Shown one piece after another: positions 1 through 7,562 of a DNA stretch of 64,000 nucleotides. A program made the translations under genes and the position numbers. The notes beneath the pieces were generated by a model, which saw nothing but the letters and a program-made list of their open reading frames with translations, was not told the origin of the DNA and did not search any database. The stretch spans positions 124,001 through 188,000 of the forward strand of contig NZ_FNJA01000008.1 of the NCBI RefSeq assembly GCF_900104385.1. Reading direction: 5' to 3'. The DNA comes from Rhodoferax sp. OV413. Lineage in GTDB: Bacteria > Pseudomonadota > Gammaproteobacteria > Burkholderiales > Burkholderiaceae_C. Position 1 is the first letter of the stretch. Each line of letters opens with the position of its first letter.

Positions 1-309
1 GGCCTGGTCTGGCAGGCACATGGCGATAGCGATGATCTGCTGCTCTTCGTCTACCGCTGCCAACCCACCAGCCACCGCTACACGCCGCCGCTGCGTTTGC
101 CGATGCTGGACCCGCAGGCCCGCTACCAGGTGGAGCAGTTGGTGCCCATCGCAGCAGACGGCGCCGTGCAGTCCCCTGCACCCTTCTTCGACCAGCTGCA
201 GGCCGGCGGCGTGGAGCTGCACGGTGCCTGGCTGGCCCAGGCCGGCCTGCCGATGCCGCGTGCTACAGCGGAGACCTGTTTTATTGTGCGGCTGCTGCGG
301 GTGGGGTGA
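1..309 (+). CDS. Alpha-galactosidase (GH36), C-terminal fragment
   Basis: The gene enters the window from the left; only the last 102 residues are visible, ending at the TGA at 307-309. The fragment resembles the C-terminal beta-sandwich domain of glycoside hydrolase family 36 alpha-galactosidases: an FVYRCQPTSHRYTPPLRL stretch, an LDPQARYQVEQL stretch, and a closing G-x-x-L-x-x-x-GLPMP segment. Family members hydrolyse terminal alpha-galactosyl residues. The catalytic TIM barrel lies outside the window, so activity cannot be judged. The gene converges on a minus-strand hypothetical gene, with a copy of the palindromic repeat just behind its stop codon. Assignment rests on recognised C-terminal motifs only. 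Confidence 0.6.
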   Translation, partial: GLVWQAHGDSDDLLLFVYRCQPTSHRYTPPLRLPMLDPQARYQVEQLVPIAADGAVQSPAPFFDQLQAGGVELHGAWLAQAGLPMPRATAETCFIVRLLRVG

Positions 310-316
310 TGGTCGG

Positions 317-380
317 CTTGCTATTCAAATAGTAGCTGCTGGCGCATGTTCTTTGTGCGCTAGCAGTCGATTTGGCTTTA
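317..380 (-). repeat. Palindromic intergenic repeat, copy A
   Basis: Copy of the roughly 65 bp element that recurs in this window. Read on the minus strand it has an AT-rich left flank, a GCTAGCGCA-like left arm, a short variable loop, a TGCGCCAGCAGCTA right arm and a terminal AAATAGCAA-type tail. It sits 8 bp behind the GH36 stop codon, between two convergent genes. It could act as a bidirectional transcription terminator or an mRNA 3' hairpin; this is inferred from its position and fold. Confidence 0.7.
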
Positions 381-501
381 ACCGCTTGAAGAAAGCGGAT
401 CTTCTCCAGCGACAGGCCCAACTCCACCGGTGCGGCAGTACTGGCCGCCCGGGCCTGGCGCTGCAGGGTCAGCATCTTGTCCTTTGGGCTGGGACCACGC
501 C

Positions 502-711
502 TCAATCCTGGAGACGCACACCCAAGGCATCCAGCTTCTTTGCGTACGAGTCCCTGCGTTTTGCCGCCTTTGCAGCTGCGTCAACGGCTGCTTGGATGGC
601 CTTGGGCCCCTTTTTCGCAGCAGCTTTGATCAATTCGAACTTGTGAGCGGCATCTGACTCCGCCCGCTTGAAAGTGGCGATGATTTCGACATGGGCAACA
701 GATGGCTTCAC
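502..711 (-). CDS. Hypothetical Lys/Ala-rich small protein
   Basis: A 69-residue reading frame with a GTG start at 711, preceded by AAGG at a good distance. It begins 8 bp after the stop of the upstream orphan gene, so the two are probably co-transcribed. The product is highly charged and helical-looking (AAAKKGPKAIQAAVDAAAKA), with no transmembrane segment or signal peptide. I do not recognise a family. A second frame with a TTG start overlaps its stop codon and runs on to 281 through the repeat copy; it may be a frameshifted tail of this gene or simply noise. The Ala/Lys pattern is compatible with a nucleic-acid-binding protein, but nothing proves it. Confidence 0.4.
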   Translation of the reverse strand: MKPSVAHVEIIATFKRAESDAAHKFELIKAAAKKGPKAIQAAVDAAAKAAKRRDSYAKKLDALGVRLQD

Positions 712-719
712 AGGTGCCC

Positions 720-1133
720 TTAAAGCTTTATGTTGGTGCGAAGCAACGCTGTTCTCAATTCGCGGTTAGCTGGTTTTGAAACATCTACGCCTTGAACCGC
801 CAGGTCGAACTGTGAACCCGGCCTGATGCTGGTTGGGAGTATTTTTTTTACGGGATTCGTGGTGGGGTACTTGCCATCGGCAGGACACATGCGAACGGAA
901 AACCCGAATTCGTCGAGTACACCTTTCGCGTACAACTCCGCCAAATGCTGAAACGACACGAATGTCGAGCATTTCACTTCTTTAACCCCTGGCTCGCGGA
1001 TGCTGCGAACGATCTCAAATTTACCAAGGGTATCTCGTTGTGTATTCGTAAAGGGATGTACAAAAAACGTCCCACGCAGTCCTCCCTTTGGAGACGCCAG
1101 CGTGTGCTCGACGGCGATATCAGTTAACAGCAT
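720..1133 (-). CDS. Hypothetical protein
   Basis: A 137-residue protein starting at the ATG at 1131-1133, which follows an AAGGA Shine-Dalgarno sequence; an upstream in-frame extension to 1199 lacks such a site. There is no signal peptide or membrane segment. I do not recognise a family. The sequence has the mixed hydrophobic pattern of a folded soluble domain (GTFFVHPF, KFEIVRSIREPGVKEV, KPANRELRTALL). It is followed 8 bp later by the 69-residue Lys/Ala-rich gene. The region from about 310 to 1390 is less GC-rich than the flanking ispH and GH36 genes, so recent acquisition of this pair is plausible but unproven. Confidence 0.5.
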   Translation of the reverse strand: MLLTDIAVEHTLASPKGGLRGTFFVHPFTNTQRDTLGKFEIVRSIREPGVKEVKCSTFVSFQHLAELYAKGVLDEFGFSVRMCPADGKYPTTNPVKKILPTSIRPGSQFDLAVQGVDVSKPANRELRTALLRTNIKL

Positions 1134-1391
1134 GTTGTTTTCCTTGTGATTCAATAAGCCACAGCGGGTCCAGCCACATTGGCCTCCATCACACCCCAAA
1201 GTTACCGCTAGCGATTCTCAAACCAGGCCGCAGGAGAGTCGATGCCTCTTGAGATACGAAGCGTTCGACATTGGCAACGCTCACCTTACCGGACGGGACC
1301 GTATGGTTCGCATACTAGGAATTGTGGCAACGAAACGAAGGGCTGCTTGTGGCCGGTAGCCGCCCCTCATTGAAAGAAGCGCCCCTCCGCC

Positions 1392-2333
1392 TCACCCCTC
1401 GATCCGCAACCCCTTTGGCAGCGGAAACTTGACCGTCTCCTCGATCCCATCCATCTTGCGCACCGACACCGCGCCCAGCGCGCGGATGCGGTCGATGACT
1501 TGCTGCACCAACAGCTCAGGCGCCGAGGCACCGGCGGTCAGGCCGACGCGGGACTTGCCTTCGAACCAGGCGGGGTTCAGCTCTTCGGCGCTGTCGACCA
1601 TATAGGCTTCGGTGCCCAGCTTCTCGGCCAGCTCGCGCAGGCGGTTGCTGTTGGAGCTGGTGGGGCTGCCGACCACGATCACGATGTCCACCTGCGGGCT
1701 CATGATCTTGATCGCGTCCTGGCGGTTCTGCGTGGCGTAGCAAATGTCTTGCTGCTTGGGCTCGCGGATCAGCGGGAAACGGGCCTTGACGGCGGCGGCA
1801 ATCTCGGCGGCGTCGTCCACGCTCAGGGTGGTCTGCGTGACCACCGCCAACTTGGTGGTCTGGCTGGGCTGCACCGTGGCTACATCGGCCACGTCTTCCA
1901 CCAGATGGATGCCGCTGTCGAGCTGGCCCATCGTGCCCTCGACCTCGGGGTGGCCCTTGTGGCCGATCATGATGAACTCATAGCCCTCTTTGTGCAGCTT
2001 GGCCACTTCGACGTGGACCTTGGTGACCAGCGGGCAGGTGGCGTCAAAGATCTGGAAACCGCGCGCCTCGGCTTCGCGCTGCACCGCCTGGCTCACGCCA
2101 TGGGCCGAGAACACCAGGGTCGCGCCGGGCGGCACGTCGTCCAGCTCTTCGATGAAGATGGCTCCGCGCGATTTCAAATCATTCACCACATAGGTGTTGT
2201 GCACGATCTCGTGGCGCACATAAATCGGGCTGCCGAACTTCTTCAACGCGCGCTCGACGATCTCGATGGCCCGGTCCACACCGGCGCAGAAGCCGCGCGG
2301 TTCGGCCAGGATGATCTCTTGGGCGGCGCTCAT
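1392..2333 (-). CDS. ispH: 4-hydroxy-3-methylbut-2-enyl diphosphate reductase
   Basis: Last enzyme of the MEP isoprenoid pathway. This cytoplasmic 4Fe-4S enzyme reduces HMBPP to IPP and DMAPP. The 313-residue length is normal. The three cluster-ligating cysteines are present at C16 ([12 protein letters not shown]), C100 (FDATCPLV) and C198 ([10 protein letters not shown]). The substrate-binding histidines H45, H78 and H128 and the catalytic E130 (GHPEVEGT) are also in place. Its ATG overlaps the TGA of the upstream FKBP gene in an ATGA junction at 2330-2333, giving translational coupling; fkpB-ispH pairing is also known in E. coli. Assignment is very secure. Confidence 0.97.
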   Translation of the reverse strand: MSAAQEIILAEPRGFCAGVDRAIEIVERALKKFGSPIYVRHEIVHNTYVVNDLKSRGAIFIEELDDVPPGATLVFSAHGVSQAVQREAEARGFQIFDATCPLVTKVHVEVAKLHKEGYEFIMIGHKGHPEVEGTMGQLDSGIHLVEDVADVATVQPSQTTKLAVVTQTTLSVDDAAEIAAAVKARFPLIREPKQQDICYATQNRQDAIKIMSPQVDIVIVVGSPTSSNSNRLRELAEKLGTEAYMVDSAEELNPAWFEGKSRVGLTAGASAPELLVQQVIDRIRALGAVSVRKMDGIEETVKFPLPKGLRIEG

Positions 2334-2797
2334 AGCACGCCTATCAGTTGCACTTCAAAGGTCACCGGCTGGCCGGCCAGCGGGTGGTTGAAGTCGAACA
2401 GCACAGCGTCGGGGCTGTCGGCATTGCCGACCTGCTGTACCGCGCCGGCGTAATGCCCCAAGCCATCCGGCGTGGGGAACTGCACTACATCGCCCACGTG
2501 GTACTGCTCCAGCGGGTCGCCCATCTGGTTGAGCAGCTTGCGCGCTACCCATTGCTGCATATCGGCCTTGCGTTCGCCGAAAGCCTCGCCTGCGGGGATG
2601 CTGAAGGAGGTGCGCGTGCCCTCGGGCAGGCCCAGCAGCCGCTGCTCGACCGCGGGCGACAGCTGGCCGGTGCCCAGCGACAAGGTGGCAGGCTTGTCGT
2701 TGAAGGTATTGATGATGTCGCCCGTGGGGCCGCCCAGGCGGTAATGCAGGGTCAGGAAAGAACCCGGCTGCACCAGGGGAAGGGAATTAGATGGCAT
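2330..2797 (-). CDS. fkpB: FKBP-type peptidyl-prolyl cis-trans isomerase
   Basis: A 155-residue SlyD/FkpB-class prolyl isomerase that assists protein folding in the cytoplasm. Recognisable parts are the FKBP start ([10 protein letters not shown]), the [23 protein letters not shown] stretch leading into the insert-in-flap region, and the [21 protein letters not shown] end typical of SlyD-like proteins. The metal-binding His/Cys tail of E. coli SlyD is absent, which points to FkpB (SlpA). The start at 2797 was chosen because the protein family begins here; a longer open frame upstream is only antisense to radC. It overlaps ispH by 4 bp and is divergent from radC, with 40 bp between the start codons. 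Confidence 0.9.
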   Translation of the reverse strand: MPSNSLPLVQPGSFLTLHYRLGGPTGDIINTFNDKPATLSLGTGQLSPAVEQRLLGLPEGTRTSFSIPAGEAFGERKADMQQWVARKLLNQMGDPLEQYHVGDVVQFPTPDGLGHYAGAVQQVGNADSPDAVLFDFNHPLAGQPVTFEVQLIGVL

Positions 2798-2837
2798 AGG
2801 AGTCTCGGTAAACTGGGCTCTATTGTAAAAGTCTGCC

Positions 2838-3533
2838 ATGCCGCTCAAAGATCTACCCCCCGATGCCCGTCCGAGAGAGAAGCTTTTGGCACGCGGGCCG
2901 TCCGCCCTGAGCGACGCCGAGCTGCTGGCCCTGCTGCTGCGCACCGGCATCCAGGGCAAGGGGGTTTTGCAGATGGCGCACGAGCTGCTGCAGATCGTCC
3001 ACCCGGATACCGACGGCTTTGGCGGGATTGCCGGCCTGCTCAACGCCACCGCCGACGACCTGAAGCGCGTCAAAGGCCTGGGTCCGGCCAAGCGCGCCGA
3101 AATCATCGCCGTGCTGGAGCTGGCGCGCCGCGCCATGGCCCAGCGGCTGCAGGAGCGGCCGGCGTTCAGCGACCCGGATGCGGTCAAGCACTATCTGCAG
3201 CTGCATTTGTCGGCCAAGCCGCACGAGGTGTTTGCCGTGCTGTTTCTGGACGCGCAAAACCGCCTGCTGGCCATGGAAGAGCTGTTCCGCGGCAGCCTGA
3301 CCCAAACCAGCGTCTATCCGCGCGAAGTGGTGCTGCGCGCCCTGCACCACCAGGCTGCCGCCGTGGTGCTGGCGCACAACCACCCGAGCGGCTCGGTCGA
3401 GCCGTCGCGCGCCGACGAAGCCTTGACGCAAACCCTAAAAGCCGCTCTGGCCCTGGTCGACGTGCGGGTGCTGGACCACATCGTCGTGGCCGCGGGCCAG
3501 GCCTGCTCGATGGCCGAGAAAGGCCTGGTCTGA
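2838..3533 (+). CDS. radC: RadC family JAB/MPN metalloprotein
   Basis: A 231-residue RadC (YicR) family protein. An N-terminal helix-hairpin-helix-like region (about residues 25-105, with [13 protein letters not shown]) precedes a JAB1/MPN+ domain with an intact JAMM zinc motif: H180-x-H182-P-S-G followed by S190 and D193. Despite the name 'DNA repair protein', the biochemical role of chromosomal RadC is not settled. The gene is followed 3 bp later by the smr gene, and the two probably form an operon read divergently from fkpB-ispH. Confidence 0.93.
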   Translation: MPLKDLPPDARPREKLLARGPSALSDAELLALLLRTGIQGKGVLQMAHELLQIVHPDTDGFGGIAGLLNATADDLKRVKGLGPAKRAEIIAVLELARRAMAQRLQERPAFSDPDAVKHYLQLHLSAKPHEVFAVLFLDAQNRLLAMEELFRGSLTQTSVYPREVVLRALHHQAAAVVLAHNHPSGSVEPSRADEALTQTLKAALALVDVRVLDHIVVAAGQACSMAEKGLV

Positions 3534-3536
3534 AGC

Positions 3537-4172
3537 ATGAAAATCAATTCCCTGCAGGATCTGAAGAAGATCCAGAAAACCATTGCCGACGCCGCTGCGC
3601 TGAAGGCCGCGCAACAGGCGGCCGAGCTGGAAAAACAGCGCCGCCTGGCAGCCCAGAAGAACCTCTTCATCAATGCTGCAGGAGCCGTGCACCGCATACC
3701 GGATAAGCGTAAGGCGCTATTGAAAAAAGAGCAACCGGCGCCGATTGCGACCCAGCTGAAACTGGACGAACAGGCGGTGCTGGTGGAAGCCATCAGCGAC
3801 GGCTTCGACGCCAGCAGCCTGCTGGAAACCGACGAAACCCTGAGCTACCGCCGCCCCGGCATCGGCATCGACGTGCTGCAGCGGCTGCGCAAGGGCGAAT
3901 GGACCATCCAGCGCCAGCTGGACCTGCACGGCCTGCGCAGCGACGCGGCGCGCGACGCGCTGTCGGGCTTCATCCGCGAAGCCCACAAGCACGGCATACG
4001 CTGCGTGCGCGTGGTGCACGGCAAGGGCCTGAGCTCGCCCGGCAAGACCCCGGTGCTCAAGGCCAAGGTGCGCAACTGGCTGGTGCAGAAGAACGAGGTG
4101 CTGGCCTTTGTGCAGGCCCGGCCCATGGAAGGTGGCGCAGGCGCGCTGGTGGTACTGCTGCGGCCCAGCTGA
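3537..4172 (+). CDS. Smr/MutS2-domain protein
   Basis: A 211-residue protein with a helical, Lys/Gln-rich N-terminal half (residues 1-75, probable coiled coil) and a C-terminal Smr domain. The two Smr hallmarks are visible: LDLHG at 128-132 and HGKG at 161-164. Smr domains bind nucleic acids and often act as endonucleases on DNA or RNA; the substrate of the stand-alone proteobacterial form is not clear from sequence. The start lies 3 bp behind radC. Its stop codon at 4170-4172 directly abuts the AATTTA flank of the MITE-like element. Confidence 0.9.
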   Translation: MKINSLQDLKKIQKTIADAAALKAAQQAAELEKQRRLAAQKNLFINAAGAVHRIPDKRKALLKKEQPAPIATQLKLDEQAVLVEAISDGFDASSLLETDETLSYRRPGIGIDVLQRLRKGEWTIQRQLDLHGLRSDAARDALSGFIREAHKHGIRCVRVVHGKGLSSPGKTPVLKAKVRNWLVQKNEVLAFVQARPMEGGAGALVVLLRPS

Positions 4173-4178
4173 AATTTA

Positions 4179-4323
4179 GTAACTGCTCACACCCCCAGGC
4201 TGCAGTGCTTCGCATCTTTCGCCACCCCCCTTGCAGGGGGCAACACCAGCAGCCTGGCTAAGCCAGTTCTGCGGTGTTTCTGGACGGCGTACGTTCCGTC
4301 TGCACGAGGGAATGAGTAGTTAC
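4179..4323. mobile_element. MITE-like element with terminal inverted repeats
   Basis: A 145 bp non-coding element bounded by GTAACTGCTCA (4179-4189) and TGAGTAGTTAC (4313-4323), which are inverted repeats matching at 10 of 11 positions. AATTTA flanks both sides (4173-4178 and 4325-4330, the right copy one base offset), as a target-site duplication would. The interior contains a CCCCCTTGCAGGGGG hairpin and a CAGCCTGGCTAAGCCAG-type palindrome. From memory, similar sequence blocks are common between genes in Comamonadaceae. No transposase is encoded. It lies immediately in front of repeat copy B, as if it had inserted into that copy's AT-rich left flank. Confidence 0.55.
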
Positions 4324-4324
4324 G

Positions 4325-4390
4325 AATTTATAAAAATGTGCTGCTAGCGCTTATGTCATCTGCGCCAGCAGCTACTGAATGCATAGCAAA
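4325..4390 (+). repeat. Palindromic intergenic repeat, copy B
   Basis: Element copy with AATTTATAAAAA left flank, CTGCTAGCGC left arm, TGCGCCAGCAGCTAC right arm and GCATAGCAAA tail. It lies between the convergent smr and dioxygenase-like genes, immediately right of the MITE-like element and 5 bp before the end of the dioxygenase-like gene. Confidence 0.75.
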
Positions 4391-4395
4391 CCAGC

Positions 4396-5295
4396 TCAGG
4401 CCGAGATACCCACCGTCAAGCTTGCCGCATAGCCGGCGCTGGTGCTGCCGGTCACCGTGGCCATCTCGGTGCTGGTGCCGTCGCTGAACACGTTATCGGT
4501 GGCAAACGTGATGGCGGCCAGATTCGCCACGCTGGCCGAGTAGCCGGTGGTCGCGTAGACCGCGCTGCACACATCGCGCGGCAAGGCGATTTGCGAGGTG
4601 CGCACCTGGTCGCCAGCCGGCGTGGTGGTGGCTGCGGTTTGGCTAGCGTACACCTCGAAATGGATGTGCGGCATGCGGCCGCTGTAGCAGCCGGGGAAGA
4701 TGGTGGTGAAGGTCACGCTGCCGTTGCTGTCGGTGACCTGCACACCACGCAGGTAGTTCTCGCCGGTCACGCCGCTGGAGTACATGGAGTACAGGCCGTC
4801 GCGGGTGCAGTGCCACAGATACACCGCATAGCCCGACAGCGCGGCGCAGCTGGAATTGGTGTTGACCAGCGTCAGGGTCACCGTCAGCACCACGCCGGCC
4901 GCGGTAGTGGTGGAGCTGACGATGCTGGAGCGGATGTCGCTGCGCACGATGCCGCTGAGGGTCAGGGCATTGACGGTGCTGCCATTCAGCGAGTTGGTGC
5001 CATCGGCCGGATACGGGCCATTGGTTTCGCTGGCGATGGTGGTGATGTTGCCGCAGCTGCCGGTGGTGGTGGTGGTGGACGTGCCGGTGCTGGAGGTATC
5101 GGTCGTCGTGGTGCTGCCCGTGGCCGTGCTGGTGCTGGTCGTGCTGGCCGAATCACCACCTCCGCAGGCCAGCAGGCCCAGCGGCGCCAGGCTGCCCACG
5201 CCCAGCCAGCGCAGGGCACGGCGGCGTTCGGCGACCATCTGGCCCAGGACTTCCAGGTCGTGGGCCAGACCGTGGTGGTGGTTGTCATCGTGCAT
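4396..5295 (-). CDS. Intradiol ring-cleavage dioxygenase-like lipoprotein
   Basis: A 299-residue exported protein of the protocatechuate 3,4-dioxygenase-like fold. The N-terminus carries a twin-arginine-like ERRRALRW motif, a hydrophobic segment and a lipobox LLAC with C44, suggesting a Tat-exported lipoprotein. A Ser/Thr-rich linker (about 48-80) follows. The catalytic core has all four ferric ligands expected of intradiol enzymes: Y169 (DGLYS), Y204 (PGCYSGR), H210 and H212 (PHIHFEV). Family members cleave catechol-type rings between the hydroxyls; the substrate of this exported type is unknown. The start at 5295 has a GGAGAAAAGC Shine-Dalgarno. It is last in a minus-strand run behind the DUF5666 and DUF6502 genes. 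Confidence 0.85.
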   Translation of the reverse strand: MHDDNHHHGLAHDLEVLGQMVAERRRALRWLGVGSLAPLGLLACGGGDSASTTSTSTATGSTTTTDTSSTGTSTTTTTGSCGNITTIASETNGPYPADGTNSLNGSTVNALTLSGIVRSDIRSSIVSSTTTAAGVVLTVTLTLVNTNSSCAALSGYAVYLWHCTRDGLYSMYSSGVTGENYLRGVQVTDSNGSVTFTTIFPGCYSGRMPHIHFEVYASQTAATTTPAGDQVRTSQIALPRDVCSAVYATTGYSASVANLAAITFATDNVFSDGTSTEMATVTGSTSAGYAASLTVGISA

Positions 5296-5338
5296 GCTTT
5301 TCTCCATTGAAGTGAACGTCAAGAAATGGGTGGGTTTG

Positions 5339-6622
5339 CTAGGTAGCCGGGGAACACTGGACCCGCGTCGCGGTCACCGGCTGGCCGGGGGTCTGCACGC
5401 CGCCTTCTACCCGCACCGATATCTGGGCCGTCAGCGACACCGCTTTGCAGCTGTTGTCGATCACCGCGGCGGCAGCCTGCACCTGCACGCCGCGCAGGCT
5501 GAACTGCACGCTGCTGGTGTTCCAGTTGATGCCGCTGGTGTTGCCTATCAGCAGCGTCTTGCCGCCCAGGTCGTCATTGGGGGCCGAGCCGCTGCGCACA
5601 TCGACGCTGCTGGCGACCAGCTTGTCGCCCACCCGCTGCACCTGCAGGCTGATGAATTCGCCACGCGCCAGCGCGGCCTCGTCTAGTACCAACCCGGCGG
5701 CCAGCTGCACCGTCATGCCCTGCACGACCACGGTGCGGGCGCTCGCATCGAACTGGCTGGCCAGCCCGCCCAGGCGCAGGGCCTGGCCGGTCGCCAGATC
5801 GGCCGCACTGGTTTCGGAACGCAGCACCAAGGTGGCCTGCAGCGGCACGCTGCTGGAAGCCGCGGCCCAGGCGCTTTGCGTGGCCCATACCTGTACCACC
5901 GCGCCATCGGCCAGATCGGTGGGCAAACTGCTGGCCTGCACCAGCGTGCCGTTGCTGGCGTTCAGGCGGAAGCTGGTACCCGACAAGCCCTGCACCACCC
6001 CACCCAGCTGCACCAGCGCCGGGGCAACGGCCAGGCGTTCCATGCGGGTGGCGACCAGTACCGTGGCCGATTTGCTGGCGTCCCAGACCCAGGAGCCGAA
6101 CACCTCCATGGTGTCGCCGCTGGCGATGGCCGCCACGCCGCTGCAGCCATCCAGTACCGTGGGCGAGCTGCGCGTGGGGTCGCTGTTGTTGTTAACCACC
6201 CGCACCCACTGGCCCAGCACCTGCATCCAGCCGTTGTAGTCCGGCAGCGCCGTTACCGGGCCGACCAGCTGCGACAGCACCTCGATGCTTTGCGCGTTGT
6301 TGCTGCTGTCAAACACCAACCGGACCCGCTGGCCCAGCTTGACAGAACTGCTCTGCAGCGCGCCGGCGCCATCGGGCCTTTGCACCGAAGCGCGGGTGTC
6401 CGCATATTCCACGCCGTCGACGATCACGCTGCCAAAGCCGCTGACCGTGCCGCTGGCTGTGCCGGAGCCGCCACTGCCCACGCCGGCCACATCGCCGCCG
6501 CCGCAACCATCCAGAATCAGCGACAGGATGAGCACCAGCATGCCCATGGAAATGGCGGCCATCCAGCCGCGCCAGCCGCGGCGGCGCTCGTAGGCCCCTG
6601 GGCTAGCGTGTATTTTCTGCAT
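5339..6622 (-). CDS. DUF5666 domain lipoprotein
   Basis: A protein of about 427 residues with an Arg-rich N-terminus, one hydrophobic segment (WMAAISMGMLVLILSLIL) and a lipobox ending in Cys (LDGCGGG), so probably an envelope lipoprotein. The mature part contains repeated DUF5666-like beta domains; the first begins VSGFGSVIVDGVEYAD and others carry V-x-V-x-G-x-V patterns. The domain's function is not established; the repeats look like small OB-like beta barrels. The start could be 6622 or the in-frame ATG at 6643; both overlap the upstream DUF6502 gene, so translation is coupled. It sits between the DUF6502 gene and the dioxygenase-like gene, 43 bp before the latter's start. Confidence 0.8.
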   Translation of the reverse strand: MQKIHASPGAYERRRGWRGWMAAISMGMLVLILSLILDGCGGGDVAGVGSGGSGTASGTVSGFGSVIVDGVEYADTRASVQRPDGAGALQSSSVKLGQRVRLVFDSSNNAQSIEVLSQLVGPVTALPDYNGWMQVLGQWVRVVNNNSDPTRSSPTVLDGCSGVAAIASGDTMEVFGSWVWDASKSATVLVATRMERLAVAPALVQLGGVVQGLSGTSFRLNASNGTLVQASSLPTDLADGAVVQVWATQSAWAAASSSVPLQATLVLRSETSAADLATGQALRLGGLASQFDASARTVVVQGMTVQLAAGLVLDEAALARGEFISLQVQRVGDKLVASSVDVRSGSAPNDDLGGKTLLIGNTSGINWNTSSVQFSLRGVQVQAAAAVIDNSCKAVSLTAQISVRVEGGVQTPGQPVTATRVQCSPAT

Positions 6623-7463
6623 GCGGGGCATCTCCATCTCCATCGGGTGGGTTGTTATCGGGTGCGCTGGGCTCCATCGGCGCGCTCAGGCAGAACATGC
6701 CCAGGCGGATGCGCTGGTTGCCGCCGGCGGGTTCGTCTTGTTCGCACAAGGGCACGGCGGCTTGCACCATGGCCGCCAGCACGTCGCGCCACAGGCTGTT
6801 GGCCAGCTGCTCCAGCTGCTGCACCGAGGCCGGGCTCAGGCCGTCGGCAAACACGCTTTGTTCCAGATAGGTTTTGCCGTCGCTGGCGCTCAGGTTGTGC
6901 ACCCCGGCTTCAATGTGGTCGGCCACGCTGCCGGCCAGCAGGCGGCGCGACTCTTCCAGCGACGGGTTCGGCACAAAGGCCTGGCGGCACAGGCGCACCT
7001 GGCCGTCCTCTTCGATCACCACGCCCAGGCGCACCAGCTCCAGCAGCAGCGCGCGCGGATGCATGTCTTTGGACACCGCGCGGGCCAGTGCTTCAAACGA
7101 GCGTTCCAGGCCGGTGAACGGCAGGCTGTCCGGCCAGTCGGAGGCCAGCCAACGGGTCATCACCTGGCTGGCGGGTGTGGGTTTGCCCAGCTGGGCACGT
7201 ACATCCACGGCGCGGGCGGTTTGGCCGAAAGCACGCACGTCTTTGCGGTGCACACCGGACAGCAGACTGACGGCCGAATCGGTCTGCTTGCCGCCGATGC
7301 GCGCCAGCTCGGCGCGCGCCGCCTCCAGGAACACAGGCTTCAGCGCCGCCGTCAGCTCGGTATAGCCGACACCCGAGCGCAGCAGCCAGACCACCAGGGG
7401 CTGCAGCATGGCCAGCACCTGGGCCAACACGGCCTGACCAGGAGACGGAGTGGGTGTTTGCAT
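6603..7463 (-). CDS. DUF6502 family protein
   Basis: A 286-residue soluble protein matching what I know of the DUF6502 family. The N-terminal third looks like a winged-helix or other DNA-binding domain (LQPLVVWLLRSGVGYTEL, then SVLSGVHRKDV-like helices); the remainder is helical with no catalytic motif that I recognise. A regulatory role over the cluster is inferred from this and from its position facing a palindrome. The start at 7463 is preferred; an in-frame ATG at 7493 would add ten residues encoded by the palindrome. With the 7463 start, a perfect TATAAT at 7475-7470 on this strand lies only 6 bp upstream, suggesting a leaderless mRNA. It overlaps the DUF5666 gene. Confidence 0.75.
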   Translation of the reverse strand: MQTPTPSPGQAVLAQVLAMLQPLVVWLLRSGVGYTELTAALKPVFLEAARAELARIGGKQTDSAVSLLSGVHRKDVRAFGQTARAVDVRAQLGKPTPASQVMTRWLASDWPDSLPFTGLERSFEALARAVSKDMHPRALLLELVRLGVVIEEDGQVRLCRQAFVPNPSLEESRRLLAGSVADHIEAGVHNLSASDGKTYLEQSVFADGLSPASVQQLEQLANSLWRDVLAAMVQAAVPLCEQDEPAGGNQRIRLGMFCLSAPMEPSAPDNNPPDGDGDAPHAENTR

Positions 7464-7469
7464 GGCGCG

Positions 7470-7515
7470 ATTATATATGGGAATTTTTCCCATAAAAAGA
7501 AAAATACGCTATATT
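7470..7515. promoter_or_regulatory. Divergent promoter with palindromic operator
   Basis: Between the DUF6502 gene and the divergent dioxygenase paralogue lies TATGGGAA-ttt-TTCCCATA (7476-7494), an 8 bp perfect inverted repeat with a 3 bp centre. On the minus strand TATAAT (7475-7470) adjoins it. On the plus strand TATATT (7510-7515) is a possible -10, and the right arm of the palindrome falls at the -35 position, 17 bp upstream. A dimeric regulator bound here could control both directions. The site is seen directly; its function is inferred. Confidence 0.5.
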
Positions 7516-7562
7516 CGGCCCCATCGCAGCCGCGCCCCACCCCGTATTCCCAAGGAAATCCG

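Noticed and set aside
281-505. Minus-strand frame with TTG start overlapping the stop of the 69-residue gene
   Set aside because: Its second half is encoded by repeat copy A and the end overlaps the GH36 gene; more likely noise or an eroded tail than a separate gene.
4856-5686. Long plus-strand open frames antisense to the dioxygenase-like and DUF5666 genes
   Set aside because: Low-complexity translations from Ser/Thr/Gly-rich codons read on the wrong strand; no ribosome site and no recognisable domain.
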